Assembly: GCA_964531715.1 (NCBI GenBank)
Contig: CAZHEE010000003.1
Coordinates: 108,075-172,074, forward strand
Origin: UBA1664 sp964531715
GTDB taxonomy: Bacteria > Pseudomonadota > Alphaproteobacteria > Micavibrionales > UBA1664
Reading direction: 5' to 3'
Length of the DNA: 64,000 nucleotides
The notes under the pieces are model-generated. The model searched no databases, was not told where the DNA came from, and saw only the letters and a list, made by a program, of their open reading frames with translations. Every line of letters begins with the position of its first letter. Position 1 is the first letter of the stretch. The translations under genes were made by a program, and so were the position numbers. Below are positions 8,821 through 18,166 of the stretch, one piece after another.

Positions 8821-9423
8821 ATGAAATTACACAGTAATAATAAAGAAGAAGATTCCCCGAACAAGTCGGGGAATGACAGTTTAGATAATAAACAATCCAA
8901 ACTCCCGCAATTTATCGGGTTGAGTATCATTATAGATATTATTCTCCTCGACCAGATTACAAAATGGTGGATAACGGAACATATTTTGCGTGTTGAAACA
9001 GGCGGGGAGCCTCTATCCCTTATGCAATGGCTTGTGAACGCGCCAGAACGGCTCGGGTTTGTTTCCGTGTCTGTCATGCCGTCTTTTAATTTAAGTATGG
9101 TGTGGAATGAGGGCGTGTCCTTCGGCATGCTTCAAAATGCAGGCATATTGCCGCTCGTTATCTTAACACTCGTGATTAGCGGTTTTCTGCTCTATCTCCT
9201 CATAAAGTCGCAGTCAATTTTTGAAGGCGTCAGCTATGGCATTATCCTCGGTGGTGCATTCGGGAATTTAATTGACCGCTTCCGTTTCGGTGCGGTGGCA
9301 GACTTTTTTGATGTCTATATCGGCGACTATCACTGGCCTGCCTTCAACATTGCCGATGCCGCGATTGTAATCGGTGTCATCTTATTGCTTATTCAGGGTT
9401 TATTTTTCGCGGAAAAAGAATAA
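8821..9423 (+). CDS. lspA: Lipoprotein signal peptidase (signal peptidase II)
   Basis: This inner-membrane aspartyl protease cleaves prolipoprotein signal peptides. Family motifs are present: DQITKWW in the first helix, NEGVSFG, GGAFGNLIDRFRFG with the first catalytic Asp, VADFFDVY, and FNIADAAI with the second. From ATG 8821 it is 200 residues, about 25-30 longer at the N-terminus than is usual, because residues about 9-19 come from the right-hand palindrome. The frame is open back to a TTG at 8785, but that overlaps the GIY-YIG tail. Its likely clients here include the BamF, LptE and 651-residue lipoproteins. Confidence 0.95.
   Translation: MKLHSNNKEEDSPNKSGNDSLDNKQSKLPQFIGLSIIIDIILLDQITKWWITEHILRVETGGEPLSLMQWLVNAPERLGFVSVSVMPSFNLSMVWNEGVSFGMLQNAGILPLVILTLVISGFLLYLLIKSQSIFEGVSYGIILGGAFGNLIDRFRFGAVADFFDVYIGDYHWPAFNIADAAIVIGVILLLIQGLFFAEKE
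8846..8878. repeat. Palindromic repeat family B, right copy (inside lspA)
   Basis: This is the inverted partner of 8495-8527, identical over 33 bp. It falls within the first codons of the lspA frame and encodes the residues EDSPNKSGNDS. Confidence 0.95.
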
Positions 9424-9434
9424 GATTATAACCC

Positions 9435-9932
9435 ATGAGAAACAAACATTTTTTAATGACGGGTTTATGTGTTTTGGTTTTGACGGCCTGTGGCGGCGGT
9501 ACAAAAGAAAGGCTCGGCCTGGTCAATACCGCGCCTGATGAGTTTAGCGTGGTGACGCGCGCGCCATTATCCGTTCCGCCTGACTTCAACCTGCGCCCGC
9601 CGCGCCCGGGGGCTGAGCGTCCGATGGAAATGAGCACACAACAACAGGCGCGCCAAACAGTTTTCGGCGAAAATCGTAACCTGCCGACAACGGCAAAAAG
9701 CGATAATTTTCTGAGTAAAGTCGGCGCGAATGAGGCGGATGCCAATATTCGTAATGTTGTAGATTCCGAAACAAACATCGATAACCGCACAACGGCGGAG
9801 CGTCTGCTTTTTATGACGAATGATGTGAATCAGGGTCAAGTGATCGACCCTCAAGAAGAAATGCAACGCCTTGAAAATGAAGGGGTCTTGCGCCAATCGG
9901 TTGAGAGTAACGGCACAAATGCCGCAGAATAA
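9435..9932 (+). CDS. bamF: BamF-type DUF3035 outer-membrane lipoprotein
   Basis: This 165-residue lipoprotein has a signal peptide ending in the lipobox LTAC with Cys19 as the acylation site. It then has the DUF3035 pattern APLSVPPDFNLRPPRPGA. In alphaproteobacteria this family is the BamF subunit of the beta-barrel assembly machine. It lies 11 bases after lspA, as is common in the class, and ahead of two M16 peptidases. The symbol is given from the family and location; the sequence itself shows only the lipobox and the proline-rich motif. Confidence 0.8.
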   Translation: MRNKHFLMTGLCVLVLTACGGGTKERLGLVNTAPDEFSVVTRAPLSVPPDFNLRPPRPGAERPMEMSTQQQARQTVFGENRNLPTTAKSDNFLSKVGANEADANIRNVVDSETNIDNRTTAERLLFMTNDVNQGQVIDPQEEMQRLENEGVLRQSVESNGTNAAE

Positions 9933-9951
9933 AGACAGACTCTAGTTATTC

Positions 9952-11316
9952 ATGAGACACTATTTAAACCGCATTTTATTGACAGGATTATTAATGCTGC
10001 AAACCATGACTGCCGCCAATGCGGTTGAAACAATTTATAACGCAAAAACAATCACATTACCCAATGCAATGCAGATTGTAGTGGTTGAAAACCAGCGCAC
10101 GCCCGCCGTCACTCATATGATTTGGTATAAAATCGGCGGGGCGGATGAGGTTGCAGGCGAGAGCGGCCTTGCCCATTACCTTGAACATTTGATGTTTAAG
10201 GGGAGCGAGCTTGTCCCCGATGGTGATTTTTCCAAAAAGGTCAAAAGCTGGGGCGGGAATGATAATGCATTTACCAGCTGGGACTTTACCGCTTATTTCC
10301 AAACTGTGCCAAAAGACAAGCTTGAAAAAGTGATGTTAATGGAGGCTGACCGTATGCGAAATTTAAGCTTTACTGATGCAGAAGCCCTGACCGAACGTGA
10401 TGTTGTGATACAGGAGCGGCGGCAGCGTACGGATTCAAACCCTGCCGCGCAATTAAGTGAAGCCATGCGTGCCGCGCTATTTGTCAATCATCCGTACGCC
10501 CGCCCGATCATCGGATGGGATCAGGAATTGCAGAAATTGACCCCGGAGGCCGCGCGCGCATTTTATAACCGCTATTACGGGCCGAAAAATGCCGTTTTAA
10601 TTGTGAGCGGAGATGTTGAGGCAAGGCAGGTTTTTGAAATGGCCGGCAATATCTACGGCACAATCGAAAATAAAGATATTTTAACCCGTCCTGAGTGGCC
10701 GGATGTTCCTGCGCTTTACGGTCAAACAACCGTGACCCATTCCCACCCGAGCATAATGCAACCTGTCTGGCGGAAGCTTTACCGCACAATCGGTATGAGT
10801 GATGATTACAAGGCGACACTCGCCCTTGCACTTGCCGATGAAATTATCGGCGATAACACAGGGCGGCTTTATCAGGCGTTAGTGACCGAGCAGAAAATTG
10901 CGAGCGCGACCAGTTTTACCTATAACGGTATTGCGATTGATGACGGTACAGTATCCATTGGCGTGACACCGATGGAAGGGGTGAGTCTTCAAGAACTGGA
11001 TGATGCAGTAAACGAGGTTTTAAAAGATATTGCCCAAAACGGTTTGACGGAGGAGGAAGTGATAAATGCAATTAATCGCCTGCAAGATCAATCGGTTTAT
11101 GAACGTGACAGTTTGACTGGCCCTGCCATGATGATTGGCTATCAACTGGCGGCAGGTATTCCGCTTGAAAAAATTGAAAGCTGGCCACGTGATTTAGAAA
11201 GTATAAGTGCCGCCGATATTCAACAGGTTGTAAAAGATTATTTGCTTCCTTCATCTGACGAATACCACGCGATTGTCGGGCATTTACTGCCTGAACCGCA
11301 AACCCAAGGGGAGTAA
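9952..11316 (+). CDS. M16 zinc metallopeptidase, catalytic subunit
   Basis: This 454-residue exported protein has a signal peptide (cleavage near ANA, residue 24) and the inverted zinc motif HxxEH as HYLEH at 75-79. The third ligand is a Glu about 76 residues later (E155 in VVIQERR). Two M16 halves follow, with the NRYYGPKNAVLIVSGDV motif in the middle. It is the active partner of the next gene, which lacks HxxEH. Such pairs (PqqL or processing-peptidase-like) degrade peptides in the periplasm. It follows bamF by 19 bases. Confidence 0.92.
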   Translation: MRHYLNRILLTGLLMLQTMTAANAVETIYNAKTITLPNAMQIVVVENQRTPAVTHMIWYKIGGADEVAGESGLAHYLEHLMFKGSELVPDGDFSKKVKSWGGNDNAFTSWDFTAYFQTVPKDKLEKVMLMEADRMRNLSFTDAEALTERDVVIQERRQRTDSNPAAQLSEAMRAALFVNHPYARPIIGWDQELQKLTPEAARAFYNRYYGPKNAVLIVSGDVEARQVFEMAGNIYGTIENKDILTRPEWPDVPALYGQTTVTHSHPSIMQPVWRKLYRTIGMSDDYKATLALALADEIIGDNTGRLYQALVTEQKIASATSFTYNGIAIDDGTVSIGVTPMEGVSLQELDDAVNEVLKDIAQNGLTEEEVINAINRLQDQSVYERDSLTGPAMMIGYQLAAGIPLEKIESWPRDLESISAADIQQVVKDYLLPSSDEYHAIVGHLLPEPQTQGE

Positions 11317-11319
11317 GCG

Positions 11320-12696
11320 ATGACCTGCCCTCTCCCGATAAAAACTTTATTGATAGCGATAGGATTGATATTTATGACCGCTGTAACCGCACAGGCCAAT
11401 GACGATAATCGTATTTTAAATATTGAAGATACGGGGCAAGGCTTTTGGCATGTTGAGGATAACAGCCTGCCGATTATCACCATTCATTTTGCCTTTAAGG
11501 GTGCCGGCTCTGTCAATGACCCTGAAGGCAAGACCGGGCTTGTCCAACTTTTGAGCAACACGTTGGATGAAGGGGCAGGCAGCCGTAATGCAAAAGACTT
11601 TCAGGATGCGCTTCAAAACCACGCAATTGAATTGTCATTTTCTTCAGGTCGTGACCATTTTACAGGCAAGATGAAAACGCTCAAACGCCATGCACCGCTT
11701 GCTTTTGAGTTATTGCGTGATGCGCTGACATCCCCTAAATTTGAGCAGGAGGCCATTGACCGTATGCGTGCCGCCAATATTATGCGCATAAAATCGGCAC
11801 AGGCGAAGGTGAATTGGCAGGCGGCACGGTTGATGAACCATGTGCTGTTTGACGGGCATCCCTATCAGGATAATAGCGGCGGCACAATTTCAGGGTTGGA
11901 GACCGTTACCCCCGATGATTTAAAAGCTTTTAAAGACAGCTATTTTACCCGTGACCGCTTGATTATCGCCACGGCGGGAAATGTGACCAAGGCTGAAATG
12001 AGCGAAACGATTGACAGTATTTTCGGTAATCTACCGGAAAGCGGCGCGGATTTGACAAAGCTTGAGCCTGTTGATTTCAAACCGATTATCGAACGCGCAG
12101 CATTTGAAAGTGACAGCCCGCAAACCTCTGTTCAAATGATCTGGCCGGCGATTGAGAAAAAAGACCCGGATTATTTCGCCTATCGCGTGATGAATCAGAT
12201 TTTGGGCGGAGGCGGTTTTTCATCTTACTTGATGGAGGAAGTGCGCGAGAAGCAAGGTTTAACTTACGGTATTTACTCCAGCCCCGTTTTCATGGGTGCG
12301 GCAAATTACATTGTGATTGGCAGTGCGACCACGCCTGACAATATTCAACCTATGAAAGATTCTGTCGCGGCGATTATTGATAATATGAAGATAAGTACGG
12401 TTGAGCAATATCGTTTGGATGAGGCGAAAAGCTTCCTGATTGGCTCTCTTCCGTTACGTTTTTCAACGACTTTAAGTCTGTCAGGCGCGGCACTTCGCAT
12501 GCAACTGGACGGGCGGTCGATTACCGCACTGGATGACTGGGCAGGTAATATTGAAAAAGTCACTTTGGAAGATGTTCAGCGCGTTGCACAAAGAGTGTTC
12601 ATTACAACAGAGCCAATGACAATCGTCATAGCAGGAGCGATTCCTGAGGGCGCAGATTATCGGATTTTCGAGACATTGCCTGGGGTTGTTGAATAA
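11320..12696 (+). CDS. M16 peptidase-like partner without zinc motif
   Basis: This 458-residue exported protein is related to its upstream neighbour but has VQLLSNTLDEG at the position of HxxEH, so it cannot bind zinc there. It keeps the Arg/Tyr-containing loop late in the protein (EVREKQGLTYGIYSS), which in M16 heterodimers contacts substrate. It is therefore the non-catalytic subunit, by analogy with alpha/beta mitochondrial processing peptidase. It starts 3 bases after its partner and overlaps pgi by 1 base. Confidence 0.9.
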   Translation: MTCPLPIKTLLIAIGLIFMTAVTAQANDDNRILNIEDTGQGFWHVEDNSLPIITIHFAFKGAGSVNDPEGKTGLVQLLSNTLDEGAGSRNAKDFQDALQNHAIELSFSSGRDHFTGKMKTLKRHAPLAFELLRDALTSPKFEQEAIDRMRAANIMRIKSAQAKVNWQAARLMNHVLFDGHPYQDNSGGTISGLETVTPDDLKAFKDSYFTRDRLIIATAGNVTKAEMSETIDSIFGNLPESGADLTKLEPVDFKPIIERAAFESDSPQTSVQMIWPAIEKKDPDYFAYRVMNQILGGGGFSSYLMEEVREKQGLTYGIYSSPVFMGAANYIVIGSATTPDNIQPMKDSVAAIIDNMKISTVEQYRLDEAKSFLIGSLPLRFSTTLSLSGAALRMQLDGRSITALDDWAGNIEKVTLEDVQRVAQRVFITTEPMTIVIAGAIPEGADYRIFETLPGVVE

Positions 12697-14108
12697 TGGG
12701 AAACCCTGTTCAAACATCCGTCTGGCAGGCCCTTCAAAATCAAGCAGGGCAAACAGGCGAAAGTTATATTGGTTTAATGAAAGCCGACAAAACTGGCGTC
12801 AGTATAGATTTCTCTCGTTCCTTCATGCCCCAAAATATTTGGCAAACTTTAATTGCGCTTGCAAGACAGCAGGAAGTCGAAAAATGGCGCGACAAAATGG
12901 TTGCGGGCGAGGCGATTAATCATACTGAAAACCGCGCGGTCGGGCATATGCGGTTGCGTGCTGACAAAGATGAGGAGGTGCTTTCTATTCTGAATAATAT
13001 GCGCAGCTTTGTTGAAAAAACGCACGCCGAAAATGATTTTACAGATGTTGTTCATATCGGTATTGGCGGCTCGGACTTAGGGCCTCGGCTTATCTGCGAT
13101 GCTTTGAGCCACCTGCCGCCAAAGCTGAAAACCCATTTTGTGGCCAATGTTGATGCGGCCGACATTGCGCTGACCTTGCGCTCTCTTAATCCTGATACAA
13201 CGCTTTTTATCATTGCGTCAAAAACATTTACAACACAGGAAACCATGATGAATGCGGCCTATGCCAAGGCTTGGTTGGGTGATCGGTCAATCGCACAGCA
13301 TATGATCGCGCTCAGTACCAATCGTGACGCTGTAGAAGCATTTGGCATTGACCCTGATAATATGTTCCCGTTTTGGGATTGGGTCGGCGGGCGGTTCTCT
13401 GTTTGGTCAGCGATAGGTATGCCGATTGCACTATCATATGGCTTTGATATATTTGAGGAATTTCTCTCTGGTGCACGCGATATGGATGAGCATTTTATGC
13501 AAGCACCGCTTGCGCAAAATCTGCCTATTCTCCTCGCCCTATACGGTATTTGGAATCGCAATTTTATGCATCGGAACGCTTTGGCCGTTCTCCCTTACGC
13601 TCAAAATTTGGCCTTGCTCCCGAATTTCTTGCAACAGCTTGATATGGAATCAAACGGTAAATCTGTTGATAGGGATGGGCATTTCATCACCGACTACGCA
13701 ACAGGTCCGATTATTTTTGGTCAGGCCGGCACGAATGGGCAGCATGCCTTCCATCAATGGCTTCATCAAGGAGCCGAGATTGTCCCATGCGAGTTTATTA
13801 CTTTTGACACTTCGCCTTTTGATGAATCCCATCATCAGGTCTTGAATGCACATGCAACCGCACAGGCCGATGCCTTCGCCAATGGTGATAATAATCAGGC
13901 CGAACCGCATAAGCATTATGCAGGTGGTCGTCCCTCCATTACAGTTACACTCAAAGATTTAAGCCCAGCCTTAATCGGTGCGCTCATCGCACTGTATGAG
14001 CATAAAATCCTTGTTCAAGGGGTAGTATGGAACATCAATAGCTTCGACCAATTCGGGGTTGAGCTTGGCAAGAAACTTGCCTCAAAAATATTAACCCAAT
14101 CCCAATAA
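12696..14108 (+). CDS. pgi: Glucose-6-phosphate isomerase
   Basis: This 470-residue cytosolic enzyme interconverts glucose-6-phosphate and fructose-6-phosphate. It carries HIGIGGSDLGP, SKTFTTQET, GGRFSVWSAIG, ESNGKSVDRDG and the C-terminal SFDQFGVELGK signatures. It is shorter than the E. coli enzyme (about 550) at the N-terminus and in loops. Its ATG overlaps the stop of the M16 partner by one base, so translation is probably coupled. Phosphofructokinase or Entner-Doudoroff genes are not in the window. Confidence 0.96.
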   Translation: MGNPVQTSVWQALQNQAGQTGESYIGLMKADKTGVSIDFSRSFMPQNIWQTLIALARQQEVEKWRDKMVAGEAINHTENRAVGHMRLRADKDEEVLSILNNMRSFVEKTHAENDFTDVVHIGIGGSDLGPRLICDALSHLPPKLKTHFVANVDAADIALTLRSLNPDTTLFIIASKTFTTQETMMNAAYAKAWLGDRSIAQHMIALSTNRDAVEAFGIDPDNMFPFWDWVGGRFSVWSAIGMPIALSYGFDIFEEFLSGARDMDEHFMQAPLAQNLPILLALYGIWNRNFMHRNALAVLPYAQNLALLPNFLQQLDMESNGKSVDRDGHFITDYATGPIIFGQAGTNGQHAFHQWLHQGAEIVPCEFITFDTSPFDESHHQVLNAHATAQADAFANGDNNQAEPHKHYAGGRPSITVTLKDLSPALIGALIALYEHKILVQGVVWNINSFDQFGVELGKKLASKILTQSQ

Positions 14109-14154
14109 ATTTCCTGTATTATCAATCAATAAATAACGGGGAATAACAAATTTA

Positions 14155-15465
14155 ATGACACAATCGGATGCCAATTTCTTTATGTCTCACCTGTCACAGG
14201 ATGACATGAATGACATTATTAAAAAGCACAAACTCTATCTTGAAGGCAAAAACGGCGGTGCACGTGCCGTTATTAAATTTAAAAACCTTTCGGGTTTAAG
14301 TTTGAAAGGGCAAGATTTATCCCATGCCGATTTTACAGGCTCATGCTTTATTGGGACGGATTTATCAAAGGGCAATTTCAGCTCAGCCACTTTCTTTGCG
14401 TGTGACATGCGCCGCGCTAATCTGGAGAGCGCAAAATTCGTCCGTGCCGATTTCAGAGGGGCTTTTGTCGCCGGTGCCAATCTTGAAAATGCCGACCTTA
14501 AATCCGCGGATTTGCGTGAAGGTCGTATGATGGAAAAGGAAACCGAGGATTTATTGAAAGCCAGAAACGGCAATATGAATAGCGATAATATGACGCGCAC
14601 TGTTTTTGCCGGTGCGCGTATGGTATCAACCAATATGTCCGCCGTACGTGCGGTTTCGGCAGATTTTTCGGATGCTGACTTAAGTAATGTTGAGATTAAA
14701 GGCGCGGATTTGCGTGAGGCCAATATGGAAGGCGCGAATTTAAGCCATTCTGATTTGACAGGCAGTGACGTTCGCGGGGCATGCTTCAAAAACTCAATTA
14801 TGACAAATACAAGCATGCAAATGGTTGAGAAAAAAGATGCCGATTTCACCGGCGTCATCACCGAAAAAACGCATGGGATTGATGTCTCTGAAATGGACGA
14901 GCCGATGGAAATCAGGCTTGAAAAACACGCACTCTGGATTGGCAGCAGGGGGGAACAAGGCACGCGGCTTGACCTATCTTCCTACGATATGCGCGAATTT
15001 CAGGGGTTAAATACCTATGCCTTAACGGCCGTTAAAGCGATTGGTGCAACCTTTCATAATCAAGACTTTACAGAGATTGATATGCAAAGCGCGATGTTTG
15101 ATGAAAGTGATTTCAGGGATTGTAAATTCATTAAAGCTGACTTGCGCGGATCGTCTTTTAAGGAAGCCCGCCTGTCACGCTGTAATTTTACGGAGGCCAA
15201 TCTGGCGCCGCTAATGTTTAAAAATCCTGACGGTACCAACCGCATTATCCCGGTCAATATGAATGGTGTGAATATGCGCTATACCATCCTTGAAAAGGCG
15301 GTTTTAGCAGGCATAAGACTTAAGAATGCAGATTTATCCTATGCTAATTTATCAGGCGCGGATTTGCGTAAGGCTGACTTAACGGGCGCGAATATTACAG
15401 GCACAAATTTCGCTGGGGCAAATACCGAAGGTGCGTTGCTTGATAAAGGTGTCGAAATAAACTGA
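14155..15465 (+). CDS. Pentapeptide-repeat protein
   Basis: This 436-residue protein is built mainly of A(D/N)LxX pentapeptides in two or three blocks: about residues 45-115, 145-215 and 300-430. They are separated by non-repeat segments, including EMDEPMEIRLEKHALWIGSRG. Such repeats fold as right-handed quadrilateral beta helices. Some family members mimic DNA and protect gyrase; others have unknown roles, and nothing here decides between them. There is no signal peptide. It stands 46 bases after pgi and is followed by a MITE-like element. Confidence 0.88.
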   Translation: MTQSDANFFMSHLSQDDMNDIIKKHKLYLEGKNGGARAVIKFKNLSGLSLKGQDLSHADFTGSCFIGTDLSKGNFSSATFFACDMRRANLESAKFVRADFRGAFVAGANLENADLKSADLREGRMMEKETEDLLKARNGNMNSDNMTRTVFAGARMVSTNMSAVRAVSADFSDADLSNVEIKGADLREANMEGANLSHSDLTGSDVRGACFKNSIMTNTSMQMVEKKDADFTGVITEKTHGIDVSEMDEPMEIRLEKHALWIGSRGEQGTRLDLSSYDMREFQGLNTYALTAVKAIGATFHNQDFTEIDMQSAMFDESDFRDCKFIKADLRGSSFKEARLSRCNFTEANLAPLMFKNPDGTNRIIPVNMNGVNMRYTILEKAVLAGIRLKNADLSYANLSGADLRKADLTGANITGTNFAGANTEGALLDKGVEIN

Positions 15466-15480
15466 TTAAAATTTTTTATT

Positions 15481-15755
15481 TAGGTAGTGAACTCATAAAA
15501 TAAACTCATTCTGCGCGTGTCAAACTTTTTAATGAATATTCGTGAAAAGTCTGCAGAGCATAGCTATTGCTACGGTCAAAGGCTTTGAACGAAGAGGCAT
15601 AAAAAATTTGCCGCGCCCGAAGGGTTGTGATTTTAAAGAAAATTATCATCGTTTTATGTCCTTTGAATATGGTTTGGCATGTCCTGCAGGCCAAAAACTT
15701 GATCCTTTCCTTTCAAATCACAACAGAATATTTCATTTTATGAGTTCACTACCTA
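15481..15755. mobile_element. MITE-like element with terminal inverted repeats
   Basis: The 304-base gap between the pentapeptide gene and ftsK holds a 275-bp element. Its ends are perfect 21-bp inverted repeats, TAGGTAGTGAACTCATAAAAT at 15481-15501 and the complement at 15735-15755; similarity continues imperfectly for about 15 more bases. TA at both outer ends could be the target duplication, as for IS630/Tc1 or some IS5-group elements. The interior has no intact transposase; two short frames (62 and about 120 codons) match nothing I recognise. It ends 14 bases from the ftsK stop. Confidence 0.75.
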
Positions 15756-15769
15756 GAAGTAATATAGAC

Positions 15770-18166
15770 CTACCGCTCTCCGATAAGAACCTCGCGTTTT
15801 CCGGTTGCGGATGCGGGGGAGACGACACCTTGTGCCTCCATTTCTTCCATGATACGTGCGGCGCGATTATAGCCGATTTGCAGGTGCCTTTGGATGAAAC
15901 TGGTTGAGGCCTTGCCTTCGCGTGCGACCACCGCCACCGCCTGGTCATAGAGCTCATCCACTTTTTCGCCATCACTGTCACCGCCGAACATATCAAAAAT
16001 TCCGTTGCCGCCTTCCCCACCGCCTGCGGTTTCTGCAACAGTATCCAGATAATCCGGCTCGCCCTGCGCTTTCAGATGAGACACAATATCACTGACCTCG
16101 TCATCCGCGACAAACGGCCCGTGAACACGTTTTATCATACCCCCGCCAGCCATATAAAGCATATCCCCCATACCAAGCAACTGCTCTGCTCCCCCTTCGC
16201 CAAGGATGGTGCGACTGTCTATTTTTGAGGTCACGGCGAATGATATCCGTGTCGGGAAGTTCGCCTTAATAACCCCCGTGATGACATCAACAGATGGGCG
16301 TTGCGTTGCCATGATAATATGAAGTCCGGCCGCCCGTGCCATTTGCGCCAAACGCTGAATTGCATTTTCAACATCTTTACCGGCGACCAGCATCAAATCC
16401 GCAAACTCATCAACAATAATCACGATAAAGGGCAGCTCGGTCAGTTCAATCGGTTGTTCTTCATAAGTCGGTTTACCACTATCAGGGTCAAAACCAGTCT
16501 GCACACGGCGCGAGAGAACCTCACCTTTTTTGAGAGCCTCGCGAATGCGCGCGTTATAGCCGTCAATATTCCTGACGCCCACCTTTGACATGGCGCGGTA
16601 ACGTTCCTCCATCTCATGCACCGCCCATTTCAGCGCGACCACCGCCTTACCCGGTTCTGTCACAACTGGCGAAAGGAGGTGCGGAATATCATTATAGACC
16701 GAAAGTTCCAGCATTTTCGGGTCAATCATGATGAAGCGGCATTTCTCCGGTGGAAGCTTATAAAGAAGCGACATGAGCATCGTATTCACCGCAACCGATT
16801 TCCCCGAACCGGTTGTTCCGGCAACCAATAAATGCGGCATACGGGCAAGGTCGGCGATAATTGGTTCGCCACTGATATCTTTCCCAAGGACAAGCGGCAA
16901 TTTCGCCTTGGTATCTTGATAAGTGCTGCCCTCCAGTATATCGCGCATATAAACGATTTCACGTTTTTTATTCGGTATTTCAATCCCGATGACATTGCGC
17001 CCCGGTACAACAGCGGCACGCACAGAGACGGCAGACATTGACCGCGCAATATCATCCGCCAACCCGATAATGCGGGATGATTTCGTGCCCGGTGCGGGTT
17101 CAAGCTCATACAATGTGACCACAGGCCCCGGGTGAATTTTAACAATCTCACCTTGAACCGAAAAATCCTGTAAAACCTGTTGCAGCATTTGTGCATTGCG
17201 TTGAAGGGCTTGCGGGTCTTGCTTGCTCCCCGTTTGGTAGGGGGCTTCTTGTAACAGTTCAACAGAGGGATAGAGCCAATCCTCACCATCACGCGGTTTT
17301 AAATTAAGTGATTTTTGGGCCTTTTTCGGCTCACTGTGTGATGGCTCAACAACTAACGGTTCTGTCACGGGATTGATAATTGTCTCAGCAATCGAGTCAA
17401 TAGCCTCTGACATTTTCGGCAGAATTTTTTGCTTTTTATTGTCTAATTGAGGCTTCGACGATGTGTTGTCCATGGCGTCATAATGGCTGACCCAATTCAT
17501 GCTTTTGCGAATCCTATAGATAGTGACGGCTGTAAAAGCTTTTAATCGTGATAGCCCTGTCATCCAGCTATCACGGGGATAACCGATTGCCACCGCACAA
17601 AAAACGAGCCCTAAGAGCAAACCTATCAGGGCAACAAATCCGAACGGGAGAGGCAGGATTGCCCCAATCGCGGTTAAAATGCCGCTTCCGATAACGCCGC
17701 CCATATAGGCAATAGTTTCCCAATCATCAGGCGCGGTGATGCGTGCGAAAAATACGGAAAGGCATAATATAGCTATAATAAGTGCGATTATGCGCAATGA
17801 TAATGAAATTGCAAAATCGCGGCGATGAAACACGCGATACCCCCCGATTATAAAGACTATAATCGCGCCCCAAATTCCATAACCAACAGTTTGAATGGCA
17901 AGGTCGGCAAAATAGGCACCTTTTGAACCCATGATATTTTGAATATCTTCACTGCTCGCCACGTTGAAGGCGGGATCACTGGCGTGATAATCCAATATTG
18001 CCGTTGCCATAAACAGTCCGAGAAAGATTAATGCAAGTGCAAGCGCATCAATAATACGCTTTGCCGTAAAAATGCGAAGGCTTTCAGGAATAGTTATTGT
18101 CGGCAGAAAAGACAGCAAAGACTTTCCTTTATTTTTCTGTCGGGATTTGGCTTTTTTACGTGGCAT
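15770..18166 (-). CDS. ftsK: DNA translocase FtsK
   Basis: This 798-residue septal DNA pump couples chromosome dimer resolution to division. Four membrane segments occupy about residues 30-190, followed by a short linker. The RecA-like motor has Walker A GTTGSGKS at about 446-454, Walker B IIVDEFADLM, and RITFAVTS-type core motifs. The C-terminal gamma winged helix (from DELYDQAVAVVAREGK) reads KOPS and contacts XerD. Length is typical of alphaproteobacteria. A lysine-rich N-terminus (RKKAKSRQKNKGK) precedes the first helix. Confidence 0.97.
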   Translation of the reverse strand: MPRKKAKSRQKNKGKSLLSFLPTITIPESLRIFTAKRIIDALALALIFLGLFMATAILDYHASDPAFNVASSEDIQNIMGSKGAYFADLAIQTVGYGIWGAIIVFIIGGYRVFHRRDFAISLSLRIIALIIAILCLSVFFARITAPDDWETIAYMGGVIGSGILTAIGAILPLPFGFVALIGLLLGLVFCAVAIGYPRDSWMTGLSRLKAFTAVTIYRIRKSMNWVSHYDAMDNTSSKPQLDNKKQKILPKMSEAIDSIAETIINPVTEPLVVEPSHSEPKKAQKSLNLKPRDGEDWLYPSVELLQEAPYQTGSKQDPQALQRNAQMLQQVLQDFSVQGEIVKIHPGPVVTLYELEPAPGTKSSRIIGLADDIARSMSAVSVRAAVVPGRNVIGIEIPNKKREIVYMRDILEGSTYQDTKAKLPLVLGKDISGEPIIADLARMPHLLVAGTTGSGKSVAVNTMLMSLLYKLPPEKCRFIMIDPKMLELSVYNDIPHLLSPVVTEPGKAVVALKWAVHEMEERYRAMSKVGVRNIDGYNARIREALKKGEVLSRRVQTGFDPDSGKPTYEEQPIELTELPFIVIIVDEFADLMLVAGKDVENAIQRLAQMARAAGLHIIMATQRPSVDVITGVIKANFPTRISFAVTSKIDSRTILGEGGAEQLLGMGDMLYMAGGGMIKRVHGPFVADDEVSDIVSHLKAQGEPDYLDTVAETAGGGEGGNGIFDMFGGDSDGEKVDELYDQAVAVVAREGKASTSFIQRHLQIGYNRAARIMEEMEAQGVVSPASATGKREVLIGER

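Noticed and set aside
14235..14963. A 242-codon minus-strand frame
   Set aside because: It is the complement of the pentapeptide-repeat coding sequence; regular repeats keep the opposite strand open.
15542..15907. A 121-codon plus-strand frame, and a 62-codon minus frame, across the MITE-like element
   Set aside because: They run across the inverted repeat, and the first runs into ftsK antisense; no family match or start signal supports them.
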